Positions 9,526 through 21,990 of a stretch of DNA of 64,000 nucleotides are shown one piece after another. The DNA lies in the NCBI GenBank assembly GCA_947652115.1, contig OX393566.1, positions 12,920,397-12,984,396 on the forward strand, read 5' to 3'. The notes beneath the pieces were generated by a model. That model was not told the DNA's origin. It saw nothing but the letters and a program-made list of their open reading frames with translations, and searched no databases. Origin of the DNA: Blastomussa wellsi. Its lineage: Eukaryota > Cnidaria > Anthozoa > Scleractinia > Plerogyridae. The position numbers and the translations under genes were made by a program. Numbering within the stretch: the stretch's first letter is position 1; each line of letters opens with the position of its first letter.

Positions 9526-11530
9526 TCAATTTAATACAATATTTGCAGTAGAGCAATGGGAGAGTGCCTCTTGCAAAGTAGAAAAGGTATCTGTTGGAAG
9601 GCATGCAATCTGAGCTGCTGTGTTCAATTCAATTCCCAGAACCACCATACAGGAGGCTGGATCCAAGCATTTCGGAGGATGCAAGGGAAGACCCAACCTG
9701 GCAATCACTGATACAGCTACTTGAAGGTTGGATGCACAGACCAAAGAGTTTGCCGGAGCAGCCGTTATGAAAAAGTCTAAAAAATGAAATAAGTCATTAA
9801 TGTCATGGTTATTGATCAGGATCCACTCAACTAATTCTGCCGAAGGATGAATTGCAATATTCCGATATGCAGCCTCAGTATCAAATTTGGCCATAAGAGC
9901 ACCTGGCCCAAATTTAGAAATCATCTTATAATGTCATCCATTTTTAATGGAGATGCCAGGAGTCTGGATCGATTCCATCATTGACACTGTCCTTGCAAAT
10001 AAGGCACCATTTGCCTGGCTGCCCTTTCTCGAAACTGCTTACGTGGAGGTTTGGCATTGATGGGGAGACTCAGCCTAGCCTGACCTCATTAGCTAAATAC
10101 GCATCGATAACCCCAGAATGTTGGTAAGCTGACAATTTATTCTTTCTCGCTGATTTCAGAGTTACAGGTTTATCACAACCAAGTCTAAAGCCTTCCTTGA
10201 TACCCTGAAGGGCAAAGCCTTAGCCCTATGAGGATGGCTGATCAATTCAGGTTCGGATAACTCAATGTGTAGTGGAGAAACCTCCCTAACGACTGGCAAT
10301 ATCAAAGATGAACAAAGGATGACTAGGGAAAAGCCCTGGGAATGAGGCTAACAATAATGATTCATAGTGGTAAACATTTGACTAGAATTGATGTATCCAA
10401 GGAATAAAAAGGAGCGGAAACTGCCCCGAAAAGATTGAAGCACAAAAAAAAGGGGCAGGTGGGCAGCCGAAACAACAAAGCCATGATAATTAATAGTGCT
10501 TGCAGCGCTTCGGTTCCTTGGGATCTGGAGAGTGAGGATGAGAAGACTGCGAAGAAGTATAACAAGTACCATGATGATCGCCCCAGTACCTTCTACATGC
10601 ATGGCGAAACTGACACTGGGGATTGGCTGCTATGTACCGACCAGCATTCCATGAATGGCAAATTACTTTACTTGAAGTATTACCAGAGGCCTCTGCCTAG
10701 AACAAGACAGGACTGAAAGAAGCAAGGCTAGTGCAGACTTGAGCACCAGCTGTATGGTACTTGAAAAGCTGTAACATTCATTGGTGAGCTTAACTGCGGC
10801 TGCATGCTCCCTGAAGGCCTGGTCACAGTTCAACCAGTGATGATGATGTTTTCTGCTAATAAATCTTCCACATTCACGAATGTTTCAGAAGTGATTTGAG
10901 AAGCAACCTTAAAAGGAACTGGGGAGTAACCGGGCCCGACCACGAATGAATGTTGAAGATGTAAAGGTGTGAACGACAGAACCGCAGCACGACTTAAAAT
11001 TGGATGAGAAGCAAATGCAGAATTTATTATAGCAAATAGTCTGCAAATCGCGGGCAAACAAGGTGTTGTGAACAGCAAACTAACCGAGGAAAATACAGGG
11101 ACAAAAGTTGGATATGTGGATATGTTCGTCTACGAAGCCAATGGTGGAGGTTTGATTGAAGAATTCAACGGCAGAGTTCCAGCAGGAACCAAGGGCTGAG
11201 AAGCCGATACAATTGTTGTCGACCAAAGCTGATGCATGCCATAAGCGTCCAAATGAGCCTTGCGAGCAATGGCGGGAACTGAAGATGCACCACTGCGGCA
11301 GATAACAACTGCTGCATGATAGTCGAGATCAATGTTTGAATAGCCTGAATTATTGTAGCTACAAATTCTGGCAAAATGGGAGCAGAAGCAGGAGTGTACC
11401 CGTCGTTTAAATGACTGGCAAAGAAGTGATAGCTGTGTCCGAAACGGTGGACATCGAAGAAGAAGAAGACACGGCCGGCAGAGAGCTCTCCAATCCGTTT
11501 CTGGTACGTCAGGGAGGCATCTATTTTCAA
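9526..11530 (-). mobile_element. DIRS-like retrotransposon remnant
   Basis: The minus-strand frame 9924-9526 contains a DIRS-type reverse transcriptase segment (KFGPGALMAKFDTEAAYRNI, LGLPLHPPKCLDPAS and a VVLGIEL block). Just upstream is the characteristic SVNDGIDPDSW segment. A gag-like frame at 11,078-10,830 contains FVVGPGYSPVP, a phrase I associate with the first ORF of such elements. Large parts are missing between the blocks, including the middle of the reverse transcriptase, and no tyrosine recombinase is seen. The outer boundaries are approximate. Confidence 0.6.
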
Positions 11531-12284
11531 CGACTTTGGAAAGCTGGCTTACTTACTTAGAACAGAATCCTCTCAACAGAAGTCTACAGTTACCTGCGCA
11601 CTGTACAAAATGGAATTTCTGGCATTTGAGTGTATACGAATTAGCCGGAAATGAAATATTTCTGCGGCACAGGAGCAGTGGCGACTGGAAATAGTCCAGT
11701 CGAGGTACATTCTGGGTTGCCAAGGAGGGCTATATTAGAGATGTGTATCACGTGGGATAGTCATTCTAGGCCGACACCTCGTTTGACCTTCGATATTTTT
11801 CTTTTTTGGAAATTTATTTCTAAGTATAACATTCTTTTAGTCAACGCGGGTAGATGCTTTTGAATTTTGTAGCCTCATAGGATGGGCTATTTAGAGCTTG
11901 AGCCATGTCCCCACGGGGTTTTTTACAGCAGGTTTTTTTCTGGCCTCCGTCTGACAGTAGTATCTGTGTAAACTGTCACTCAGCTCTGTCTCTGTTTTAT
12001 GCCGTTAATACTTAGATCTTGTATTAGGTTGATGGTATAACCTAGCGTTATAGGTTGTTGGTATAATGTATCGTTATAGTTGCTGGTGCTCGGCCTGGAC
12101 GGCCAAAATAAACCTAATGGTTTTTTGCTCATGTTGTGTACTGCGTGGTGGAGCTGCACTTGACTAATTCACAACATGGACATAACATAGAGACCAAATA
12201 GAACGACCAGTTTTTACCGACGGATGGAAAACAACTAATCGCGACTGACGACATCAACTACTAGTATCTTACAGCCAATAACAT
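11531..12284. other. Unassigned AT-rich sequence
   Basis: I see no supported gene. The 70-codon plus-strand frame at 11,651-11,863 has no recognisable motif. Short near-repeats of the phrase GGTTGTTGGTATAA occur around 12,030-12,070. Confidence 0.4.
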
Positions 12285-12495
12285 CATGGCTAAACTGACC
12301 AATCAACTTTCATGAACCAGTTGTATAACATTCTATTGACAAACAACTCTTCACGTGACTCTGATGATGACTTCTGCTCAGGTTGTCAAAACTTCAGTCA
12401 CTGTCACCGACAACAGTCCTTCTCAGGACTTCTCTCACCTGGACGATCCAACTGCACGACCAACGGGTTCAAACAATTTATTGTATTTATATTAC
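12285..12495 (+). repeat. Penelope-like 5'/terminal repeat fragment
   Basis: This stretch is the same family as the reverse complement of 63,790-64,000, including ACAACAGTCCTTCTCAGGAC and a downstream CAACTGCACGACC-type segment. In the copy at the right edge of the window it lies immediately upstream of a Penelope-like reading frame, so this looks like an isolated terminal repeat. No coding sequence is attached here. Confidence 0.55.
12354..12402 (+). ncRNA. Candidate degenerate hammerhead ribozyme
   Basis: The segment GTGACT-CTGATGA-(TGAC...GTTGTC)-AAAAC-TTC-AGTCAC has the exact conserved CUGAUGA box, a plausible helix II and a 6-bp closing stem (GTGACT/AGTCAC). The GAAA box is changed to AAAA and the cleavage-site GUC/GUH to UUC, so this copy is probably dead. 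Confidence 0.4.
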
Positions 12496-14534
12496 TGCAT
12501 TTTCTTGATTTGTATTACTGTATTTTCTTGATTTAATGTTGGACCCTAAATAAACGCTGGCTTAAAATAAACACCAGATAGGTCATGTCGAGTTTTAAGG
12601 TTACCATGCACCTTGGGTGGCTCACATCCAAACAATGTTGCGCGTCTGGGTTAAACCCTATATCAAGTTCAAGTTTATAGAGCTGGCTAGCTATCTATAT
12701 GAACCATTTTGTAACATTATGAATCATCGAATTTTTCACGACGTCTAAATGCGGTCACCTGATTTAGCTTCTTGTCGCTTAAACTGAAAGCAAATTTCGT
12801 ATTTCTCTAATTTGATTTGTCTTCCGGTTTCTGGACACAAAGTGTGAAAAATACGTGTCTGCATTTTGTGAAATTCAATTGCATTTAAAAGTTACAGAGC
12901 ATTTTCGAAACAGAGCAAAAAAATAGTTGTAGTTATTGTACATAAATGGCTCTCAACCAAAATTTTTTTAGAAATTAAAAAATTGTAGACACTTTGGAGT
13001 TGTAGCTCTCAAAAATGATCCTATCGAGTGGAAAATTCATTGAAAAGAACAGTGTTTAAATAAATCCCCCACTTTGTAAACAAATCCGCCCACAGTCTGC
13101 CCGCAAACACCTCGGATAGCATGGCCAATCAGTGCTGGGTAGGCTTTCTTCCAGTCACCTGCTGGTGAAATTTTCATGCAATCCATCTTCGCACTTTGAA
13201 TTGAATTTCAATGGCCAAAAATGCGCCCAACACTTGGTCGAAAACCATTGCAGCCGGGTGAATGAAAGAAAAGAAAGCTGGGCGACTCCAAATGAGGAAG
13301 GGAGCTACAGCGAAGTGGTGATTTCGGGAATGGAAACAATTCAAGTGTGCGATTTGTACGGCTCAGTTTCAATATGCCGCATGAAAAGTCTTGAAAAAAG
13401 CAAATGCTGTGACGACAACCTCAGTCAATCCGAAATGCAGTCACTGGGGTGTATATAGCTAATTGATTATATGAATAAGATCGTTATTATAATAATTTCT
13501 GTTGCAAGCTAGCAGTTCAATGCCAGAGTTCTTAGGTGTGATGGAGCAAAGGACCATGCAGAACTCGACCAGGTTTCTTCCTAGATTTCACCCATGGACT
13601 GTGTAATTCTTTCTTTTTTTTGTCCATGAAGGACGCATAAACCTGACACAAGCGAAGACTCACCGTGAATAACTCACAAATCAACACAGACAAAAGGCAG
13701 GTGGCTTGGAATGCGAGGAGTCCTCGCGTGATTTTTCCGCAAAAAACGTCACAGAAATCATTGCGGTTGACACATACTAATTGGCTTACAACACTCTGGC
13801 GGAACATTGAATTTCATTTGAAAACACTCTTGTGAATAACTCACGCAGGTTTTGAGATTTTGAAACGTTTTTTTTGGAAAATGAGGCTAGAGGTGCGACA
13901 TTTAGGCCAAAAAATTTTTTGGCTAAAAATGACCCATCGAAGGTGCATTGCAACTTTAATCAAATGTCCCAGATGTTATATTTGAGGTGAGGTCTGGTAT
14001 TTATTTTAATTTGGTATCAGCTGAATCTCATCGTTTCGTTCCACAGACGAACGTGCTCAAACAGTCAGGTTTCTCCCGTAAATCGAACAAACTTTGTTCT
14101 GGTGAACTTCTTTGTTAAAAAAATTCACGAAATGTTAGGCAAAAATCAGTGCAGAGTGAGGCTTTTAAAAATAATTGCGTTCGAAGAACGCCTACTAATC
14201 ATCTCAGTCTCGCGGGATGTCTCACGGGTGTGATCATAATGCCAGGCAATTTCAGGGTTTGGACGCCATCTTGGACTGGCTGGCTGGCTGGCACAAGTAG
14301 CCTCGATCTCATGTTCATGCTTTGTCGAACTGCTTTCACAGTTGTATTGATTTATTTGGGCTATCACTGACAAAGATGATTGAAGCTACTTATCAGAACA
14401 TCAGAAGCCTGCCTACTGCTGGTTTATTTTCTAGCAAACTGATGCTGCAATTCACCCAAACAACACATCACATAAAACTCAGATGCTTTTCATTGGAGAT
14501 CCAACTTCTATCTGCGTACAGTGTTGTGACGCTC
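12496..14534. other. Unassigned, no supported gene
   Basis: This stretch is AT-rich. A 108-codon plus frame at 13,132-13,458 and a 91-codon minus frame at 13,807-13,532 have no recognisable motif, splice pattern or composition shift. I leave them unannotated. The stretch could be MOCOS intron or old repeat. Confidence 0.4.
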
Positions 14535-14612
14535 TACAGTATACACCTTATTCATAAATGGCGGGCGCGTGTGGAAAACCTAGTATTAGACATGGAAACG
14601 AGGCGTTTTATA

Positions 14613-15336
14613 GTTTAGAAGCTTGTTAAAAGCGTTTTCGTGATCAATTTCGAAATAAGTGAGCTCTGTTCCTGATTGTACACAGATGCGAACTGTTGAT
14701 CAGGAAGGGAAGGAGTTTGGAGTTTTTGGTGGCCCGAAGGACTCACTTCTTTGACATGCAGGAATGGCTTGTGAAAAATTATACGGCGAAATGTTGGTCC
14801 GCATTTCAAGCTTACAGAGGCTACAAAGGTATGCTCTATGCATTTTTACCCTAATGATGTGAAGAAAGGATCGGAGGCAAAAAATGGCTTTGTATAAAGG
14901 AGCTTGGTTCTCAACGTTTCCTTGGTGAACTTCTCCTCGAAAGCACCATCCACCAACACTAGGAACAATTGAAGCGCCTTGTAGCAAAAACCAACGTTTG
15001 CAAAATGCAAAGAGCATACCTTTGAAGCCTCTGTAAGCTAAATGAGGGCCAACATCTCACCATAGTTTCACTAGCCATTCCTGTCGAAGATGTGAGTCCT
15101 TCAGGAAACCAAAAGCATTCACTGAACTCTCTTCCCTTCCGATCAACAGTTTCCTTATGTGTATAACCGGTCCCAAAATACATTTCACTTAAAACTCTCA
15201 TTGAATTTACTTATTTCAAAATTGATCATGAAAAACACTCTAAATGCCCCATTCGGCTAAAAATAGGTTCTAAACTATGAAACACGCAAAATTCCTTCTG
15301 AAACGCTTGTGAAACGAAAGTTGTTTATCCTAAAAC
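14613..15336. mobile_element. Palindromic MITE with TA duplication
   Basis: It sits between TA (14,611-14,612) and TA (15,337-15,338), with ends GTTTAG and CTAAAAC. The right arm of the enclosing element shows the unoccupied target (TTTTATATGGGG in reverse complement, near 20,920). Internally it folds back: the region around 14,735-14,845 (phrase TTACAGAGGCTACAAAGGTA) is the complement of the region around 14,995-15,115. It has no coding capacity. Confidence 0.7.
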
Positions 15337-15560
15337 TATGGGGGCCCGTTCTGGTCAAAATTATGTTTATTATTTCTATTAACACAAAATTAATAAAACG
15401 GTTTGTTTAATTATTTTTACAGTGTTTCATAAATAATTATATCTACTCTTTGAATTAATTTTACTGTCTCAGGGTTTTTCATTCCTTCAAATGGTGCATG
15501 AATTTATTTTTCCTGTGTGTGAATTTCTTAGCAAATCCCATACGCCTTTGCATGCTTAGT

Positions 15561-17827
15561 TTATTGATCCCATAAGGGTTCCTCATGTAGAAGATTCGAT
15601 TCTCTCATGTAGCGATTCTGACAAAGACATAATCAGAATTGCAGAGAGTGCAATCGAAAAAAGATGAATTCAACTTTCAAACGTAGTGGCGAGATCAAAT
15701 GCTGCTCCTGCTCCAGGTCCAAGTTATACTGGCAGTTTTCGCTCATAAACCCTGTAGATGAACTTCATCGTAGATTAATTTATATTCCCAATCCAGAGGT
15801 AGAAACTCAAACGCACCCCCTGACATGTCCAGACAGTGGCATTCAAGGTCTGCCTCTTCGGCCGGTAGTATTTTTGTGCCTTTCCAGTGTACCAAAATGT
15901 TTTGCTCCTCTTTTGACAAATTTCTGGCAAAATTCCCACATACCTGTGGCATGAAGCCACAGCACAATCCATTCTACATTTTAGTTTTGAATCAAGTCTT
16001 GTTTTGAGCTTTCAATTCTTCATTTTAAGATAGTATTACTCAAATGAATAATGAAATCAATTGTACAATAATAAATTTATCAATTAACCCTTGGCAGGAC
16101 TGCTTGACCTATTTTGACTGCAATTGTGGATGTATTTTTCATAAGGTCAAAAGTGTAAAATTGTGTTTACTACTTGCCTGTTGTAAGATGTTTAAGGGAT
16201 ATTGAGTGTTTGAAGAAAATATCCATACCTTCACCATGAGGGAAAGGTGACTAAACCTCCTTTCTGTATATTTTTTTATTATTGCTGCCGCAGCGAGTGA
16301 GCATGAAGCGAACAAGCAAGGCAGCTCTCTAATCAGCATAAGATTACATTATAGGGGCGTGCAATCACTTTTTTTTACAAAACACAAGGAATTCTGGTCG
16401 GTGGTAAGATCAAAGGCGCAACGAATTGTGGTTATGCGCAAATGGAAGATTTAGGATGCGCAGTGGTATATGCATGAGAAGATGACTTAGTGTGTGCAGT
16501 CGATTACACCAAAGTAGGTTATGCAAATATCGGCTTCGTTATTGGACTATTTTTGTCGGCTTTTTCTAACCAATGGTTATTTGTCGTTCAGCCTGAATTT
16601 TGGTTTCTTTTGCAGTTAAGAAATACGTTTATCAGATGAAATGTACCTTTCTTTGGTCAAGTCCAAATTTTACGTTTCGTTCTTGATCGATCGACTGATT
16701 GCTGGAGGGAAAGAACACAACACATGCATTCCGGGCTCGGCATCCCAGACATGTGTTATGCTTGAAAACAACTCGTTGATTTGAACTTATTTTGTTTTGT
16801 ATTTTTGAAAACTGAAAGAAACAAAAAATATCCAGATATTCGCTGGGTAAAAATGCCTTTTAAATATCAATGTAGATGAAATTTTGGGATTCAGAGTCTG
16901 TAAAACCTTGGGTTTTTACAACCTTGTTTAATCGCTTGTATTTTGGGGTGACTCCTAATTGTGATTGACCATTTCAAATCGAGCCCTTCTGGCAATGTGA
17001 GTTTCGATTTACTGTGGAAGCTGTCTTGTGATAATTTCTTTCACACACACAACATGCAAATTTATGTGATCATTGCGCTGTTATTAACGAAAGGAAGAAA
17101 GTGTTCACCTTTGCTGGTGTCTTTATTTTAGATTTTTGATAATGCTTTAACTCAAGTTTTGTATTTGTAATGGAAGTAATAAATTTTAGCGGTTTCGATT
17201 TAAAAGCAATTTTGAGCCTTAAAAACAACAACATGCAAATTCAAGGCACTGTCTGTTGTGAAGTCAAAATATCCCGTGAAGCGCTTTACGCAAGCACTTT
17301 ATCCTGGTGTCTTTATTTTCAATTTTGAGATTGCTTTCATTCATGTTTCGTATTTGTGACGAACGCAATAAAGTCTAATAAGTTTCGATTCATGTTTGCT
17401 CGCACGTAAAACGAGAAAATTCAATGCGCTGTCTGTCAGCTCAAATGGAAAATGAAAATTTTATCACAAGTTACTACAAGCAAACCTAACGTTGCGAACA
17501 AAACAGCAATTCCTCGACTAAATCTTCGAACTTTCGTGGAATAACCAGTAAAAACACTCTCGAGAACTGTTATCTTTTTCACAAGATAATTTTTCCCGCA
17601 ATTTATGCTAAAATTTCCGTTTCATTGAGTCCCTCAATGTCATGATCATAGTTTGTAGTTTTACAACATTGATAGTTACTGTTAAGAGGCATCAGTTATA
17701 TCAACAGCGAAATGTTGATCTTACAATGTTAATAGCGGACAACAAATGCTTGTTTTATAGTTTTATTATAGAGTTTTTTCTGTGCTGTCCTTTGCAGATG
17801 TTGATATGCTGGCCTGGAGGGGACATT
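15561..17827. other. Interior of the TIR element, no supported gene
   Basis: This is AT-rich sequence. Overlapping frames at 15,664-15,972 occur on both strands without a recognisable family. Direct near-repeats around 17,100-17,400 share the phrase GGTGTCTTTATTTT (17,118 and 17,306) and a similar downstream ATAAANTNTAAT segment, so a diverged tandem duplication of about 190 bp is likely there. Confidence 0.45.
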
Positions 17828-18980
17828 GACTTCTTTTTTATATTCGTGACTTCTTTTTTTATCCGCGACTTTTTTTTCCATCTGCGACTTCTTTTTTCCA
17901 TCCACGACTTTTTTTTTCCATCCGCGACTTCTTTTTTTATTTGCAACTTTTTTTTCCATTAGCGACTCTTTTTTCCATTCGCGACTTCTTTTTTAATTCG
18001 CAACTTCTTTTTTATCCGCGACATCTCTTCCATTTCCAATTTTTTTTGGCGACTTCTTTTTATCTATCCGCAACCGTTTTTATCGATCCGCAAGTTCTTT
18101 TTCCGGACTTGAGCGTGGCTGAAGACTGCGGGCTCAAATAACCTTGGCAGTCAGCAATATGGCGACGGCAAGCGATTGTCGGACAGACACAGGGGTGGGC
18201 GGGGGGGAGGAGTAACAGGACTCGATCGGATAGGTGAAAATGTGACATTATTTCTCGTATCATTTCACAGTAAGATCTCCAAACACCTCATGAATATTTA
18301 TGTACAACGATGCTTCTGTCCATATTTGACTAAGCATTTAGTAACGCCCATCATGTTATGATTATTTGTTCGTTTTGTCGTTGGAACTTTGAAAGTACAT
18401 TAAGAATGGTCTGTTCAGGGTTTAACTTGATTTTTATTGAAAATGATTTAATAGACAGATTCAGCTTACGTGTTTACATCCTTGTTCCCACTCAATTCAG
18501 ATCACATGATGATTCATTTTAGAGGTTACAATTGTACAATTTGTCACACACAACTGAATAATGCATGGGTTATAGAACAGTTGAAGCCTCCCAAATAAAT
18601 CATCACATTATCTGAATTGGCTCACAGGAGAGTTTGATTAGCAGATCATCACTTGGTCCACTCGGAACTCCTGAGCCCTGGTAGTCTTGATAGTCACTCG
18701 TTCGATCCAGCTGTTACATAAATATTCATGAGGTGTTTGGGAATCTTACTGTGAAATGATGCGAGAAATAATATCACACCTTAACCAGCTATCTGATCGC
18801 GTCCTGTTACTCCCCCCCACCCCCTTGTCTGTCCGACAAGGTTATTTGAGCCCGCAGCCTTAAGCCATGTTCAAGACCGGAAAAGAACTCACGGATCGAT
18901 AAGAAGGTCGCGGATAGATAAAAAAGAAGTTGCAAAAAACAGTCGGGGATGAAAAAAAGGTCGCGGATAAAAAAATGTTG
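17828..18980. mobile_element. Foldback element with tandem-repeat termini
   Basis: The left arm starts with about a dozen degenerate units of roughly 21 bp (GCGACTTCTTTTTTCCATC-like, 17,828-18,110) and continues to 18,310. The right arm (18,716-18,980) is its complement: the inner parts share CACCTCATGAATATTTATGT and TTATTTGAGCCCGCAG, and the outer part ends in complementary GTCGCGGATAAAAAA units. The loop is about 400 bp. Tandem repeats within inverted arms are the layout of foldback (FB) elements. No gene is present. Confidence 0.6.
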
Positions 18981-18982
18981 CT

Positions 18983-19378
18983 TATTAGAGACACTGTCAC
19001 GCCTGATTATAGAAGTTTTTAGGTTCTAATGTCCACATTATTGTGCCAAATGCCACCAAATACATGAATAAATTTGATAAAAAGATTCCACAGAACAAGA
19101 TAGAACAGGTATTTTGGGGAAGTAGTACAGGATTACAAGGGTGGAAGTGGATTGCAATTCATCAAAATTGATTTCTGGACAGGATGTCCTAAAGCTAAAA
19201 TTCTGGCGAAATTTTGAATCTTTTAATAATTATTTTTTCTTCTTAGTTGATATTTCTTTCCTTTCACCACTTTTAGTATTTGTTCCTTCTATTGGAAGAC
19301 AATAAAGGACGATTACAGCAAACTACAGGCCATAATTGTTAAAATATGATATATCAGGCGTGACAGTGTCCCTTTAAT
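18983..19378. mobile_element. MITE of about 0.4 kb
   Basis: Imperfect terminal inverted repeats share GACACTGTCACGCCTGAT on the left (18,990-19,007) and its complement on the right (19,353-19,370). The flanks TTA/TAA could be a 3-bp duplication. It lies directly against the foldback element. No reading frame is present. Confidence 0.6.
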
Positions 19379-20711
19379 ACCACATTAGTTATGTTTAAAA
19401 TGAATGTCTTGGTTTGTTAAGAAAAAGGGAAAATAGTAGTGGAATATCAAGCATATCCCACTTTTTGAGGATTTTAGAATTTTAGGACAAAGACAGCCTA
19501 TGAAATTATTCAAATTTAATTTTTTCTCATCTACAAAAAGCAGAAATTGTCCCAACATCACTTTTTATCTATTCTGAGAGTTAAGGGCCCATTGACTGAT
19601 CTTTCTCCACTGTTGCTAAGGAAATGTATTATGACATATCTCTGTCACATATCTCATGAGATTTAACTGTTTTCTAATTGGCATGATCAATGATGATGTC
19701 ATCAGGCCACTCCCATGGTCATGTGACCTCAAACAGGTAAAATGTTTACATCTTGGTCTAATAACATACTAATATTTTCTGAAACAAAATGGAAAACATA
19801 TCAAGCAAGGCCCATAGGCTAATGTGTGACCAGGTCATATGTGTAGTTAGCCTATTTAAGACCAGGTATAGTTAAAACATATACTGTCACCCTCCTGGTG
19901 AAAACATCTAACGGATGAATTAAAGCACCATGCCTTGTTTACTGCATCCATAAGCAGATTACATTTAATGCCTTCATGTATCTTCCATCTTTTCATTCAA
20001 CACTGTCCTCAATGCTTAAACTAATGGTCTATTGAAATTTTAGCCTGATAAAGAGTGAAAAAACTCTGCACATTGCTCGAAAATTTTAACTCCACAGTTC
20101 TCCTCATTTGGTAATGGACTTGGCATCTGGGTTAACTGTTCATCAGATAGCTTAATTGCTGGAGGGATAACCTGGTAATCTTCTTCCTTAAATTAACTGA
20201 CAGTGAGCACAAGTGTTCCAGTTGATTCTTGGAGATGTCATATGCATATCATCTCCATCCAGCACAAAGCCTCCAAATTGTGTTGTTTACACATATACAG
20301 AGTAAGCGAGGTCAGACACTTCAGCTTATTCTTGTTCTATATCTCAACTGGCAATATTTAAATCATTTGAGCCACAGATTTACTCAAATTCTGAAGGTGT
20401 GCTTCTATACTAATAGCATTTGTCAGTTGCCTGTCGGCTGGGCCGGTTCACCTCTATCAAAGTCAAGTCTCAACAGAGATATTTTAAAAAGGTCCCTCTG
20501 GCATCTAGCAGATGATGTCTTGCTCCAACTAAAGCACCAGTTGTTAGATATACATTGTAAGGAGGCAAGAAAAGCCGGGAAACTGCCTTCACATTTGGTA
20601 GAAAATGAGTTAAACCTTGCTTGTTTCTCTCACATACAACTGCTCTCATACAACTGATTGTAGCCACCATGTTTCAATCACCATAAGGATTTTGGGATCA
20701 CTAAAACTCAG
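19379..20711. other. Interior of the TIR element, no supported gene
   Basis: Only one frame above 100 codons is present (plus, 20,229-20,657). It has no motif I recognise and no splice context, so I do not call it a gene. The sequence is AT-rich without obvious repeats. Confidence 0.4.
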
Positions 20712-20979
20712 CGTGCAATTGCGTGTGGGATTTGCTAAGAAATTCACGCACATGAAAAAATAATGCATGCACTATTTTAAGGAATGAAAAATCATGAGAA
20801 AGGTAAAATTAATTCGAAGACGTAAAAATAATTCGAAGAGTAATTATTTATGAAACATTGTAAAAATAATTAAACAGTATAAATAATAAACATAATTTTG
20901 ACCAGAACGGGCCCCCATATAAAATGCCTCGTTTTCATGTCTAGCTACCAGTTTTTCCGCGCGCGTCCGCCATTTATGA

Positions 20980-21758
20980 AGTAGTATTGCCGGGATTTAA
21001 CAAATACCACCTGATCATTCAGCGTTTTAGTTTCCTGTTTTAAAGCTCCCAACAGCAAAAAAAGCGGTTTGCACATTGCTTCCTCATTGCTGAAGTCGAG
21101 GTTTCGAAATGTCTGGAAGACTCAGCTCCGACTTGTCGGAGCTGAGTCGTCCGGGTCAAGCGAAATCTCGACTTCAGCAAATGAGGAAGCAAATGTGCAA
21201 ACAAAACTTCGCTGTTGGCAGCTTTAAAACAGGAAACTAAAATGCTGAATGATCAGGTGTGTATTTGTTAAATCCCGGCTATACTACTTAAGGAAGGACA
21301 ACCCCTGGCTTGGCGTTGGCTGTTCGGGTAATTAGAAAGAAGCGGCACCATGTTATTCCAACAGCACAATGGTACGCGGAGCAAACAACCGTATGTGGTT
21401 AATGCGTAATCGGAAAGAGAATTGTGGTAAAAAGTGTGTCGGAGCATATTGCAGGCAGCATAACTTTCAACTAAAAAGGGAACGAAAAGGCCCGCACCAT
21501 GTCACAGCTGTGGCATTGGAGTTTTGTGCGATTACCGTCTGTCTTTCTTGTGGCGGGAGCACGCTTAAACAGCGTCTAATTCGCAAACAAAAAAAGGCAA
21601 AGAAAAATTTTAAACATGTTTTGCACCAGCTGATGTCAACCAATTAGAGATTGATACCTGTCATTATACCAAAGGCACGCAACTAGAGATTTGCATACTT
21701 GTTATTAAAAGCAACTCAATTATTTTCTCGCACATTATACAAAGTTGCCGATGGCTGC
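20980..21758 (+). repeat. Polinton B left terminal inverted repeat
   Basis: It matches the complement of 34,483-35,198 with small indels, notably an extra 20 or so bp near 21,722-21,743. The outer 313 bp (20,980-21,292) is itself a palindrome with ends AGTAGTAT and ATACTACT and an inner perfect hairpin at GACTCAGCTCCGACTTGTCGGAGCTGAGTC. The inner part contains a copy of the Cys-rich gene. Confidence 0.85.
21369..21647 (+). pseudogene. Cys-rich TIR-encoded gene, left copy (frameshifted)
   Basis: This is the left copy of the 87-residue frame at 34,850-34,587. It starts MVRGANN and keeps the first cysteines (CGKKCVGAYC). The centre is out of frame, so the PCRSCG..V part is replaced, and the SCGGSTLKQRL tail is recovered in frame. 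The start ATG 21,369 corresponds exactly to the start of the intact right copy. Because it lies in the terminal repeat it is duplicated by element structure. A zinc-binding role is inferred from the cysteine pattern. Confidence 0.55.
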
Positions 21759-21990
21759 AAAGGAAATTGGACCAGAAACGTGGCAGAATTTAGAACAAGA
21801 ACTAGCGGAACTAGTGGAAATTGATCAAGAAACATTTGAAAAAATGATAGAACAAATACAAGCAGAAATTCGGAATGTGTTTGATAAGCGCATACCCCCG
21901 GAAGACCGGGAGCGTCAAATCTCTACTTCCAAAACCATACCAACCAAGAGCGCCCCCAAGGCAAAAAAGGGGGGCAAGAAAAATGGATAG
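21745..21990 (+). CDS. Small charged protein upstream of polymerase (81 aa)
   Basis: This is an 81-codon frame. The N-terminal two thirds are acidic and predicted helical (LEQELAELVEIDQETFEKMI). The C-terminus is strongly basic (KSAPKAKKGGKKNG), so nucleic-acid or protein binding is plausible. The frame opens with MPMAAKE at the inner edge of the left terminal repeat (ATG 21,751 is an alternative start). Its stop TAG (21,988-21,990) overlaps the ATG at 21,985 that I take as the polymerase start, which suggests co-transcription. I do not recognise a family. The terminal protein used for priming is a thought without motif support. Confidence 0.45.
   Translation: MPMAAKEIGPETWQNLEQELAELVEIDQETFEKMIEQIQAEIRNVFDKRIPPEDRERQISTSKTIPTKSAPKAKKGGKKNG

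Noticed and set aside
10435..10716. 93-codon plus-strand frame
   Set aside because: It lies opposite the DIRS-like remnant, which reads on the minus strand; probably a shadow.
13132..13458. 108-codon plus-strand frame as a gene or MOCOS exon
   Set aside because: No MOSC or aminotransferase-type motif, no convincing splice sites and no recognisable family.
15664..15972. Overlapping frames on both strands
   Set aside because: No strand gives a recognisable protein; the region is the interior of a non-autonomous element.
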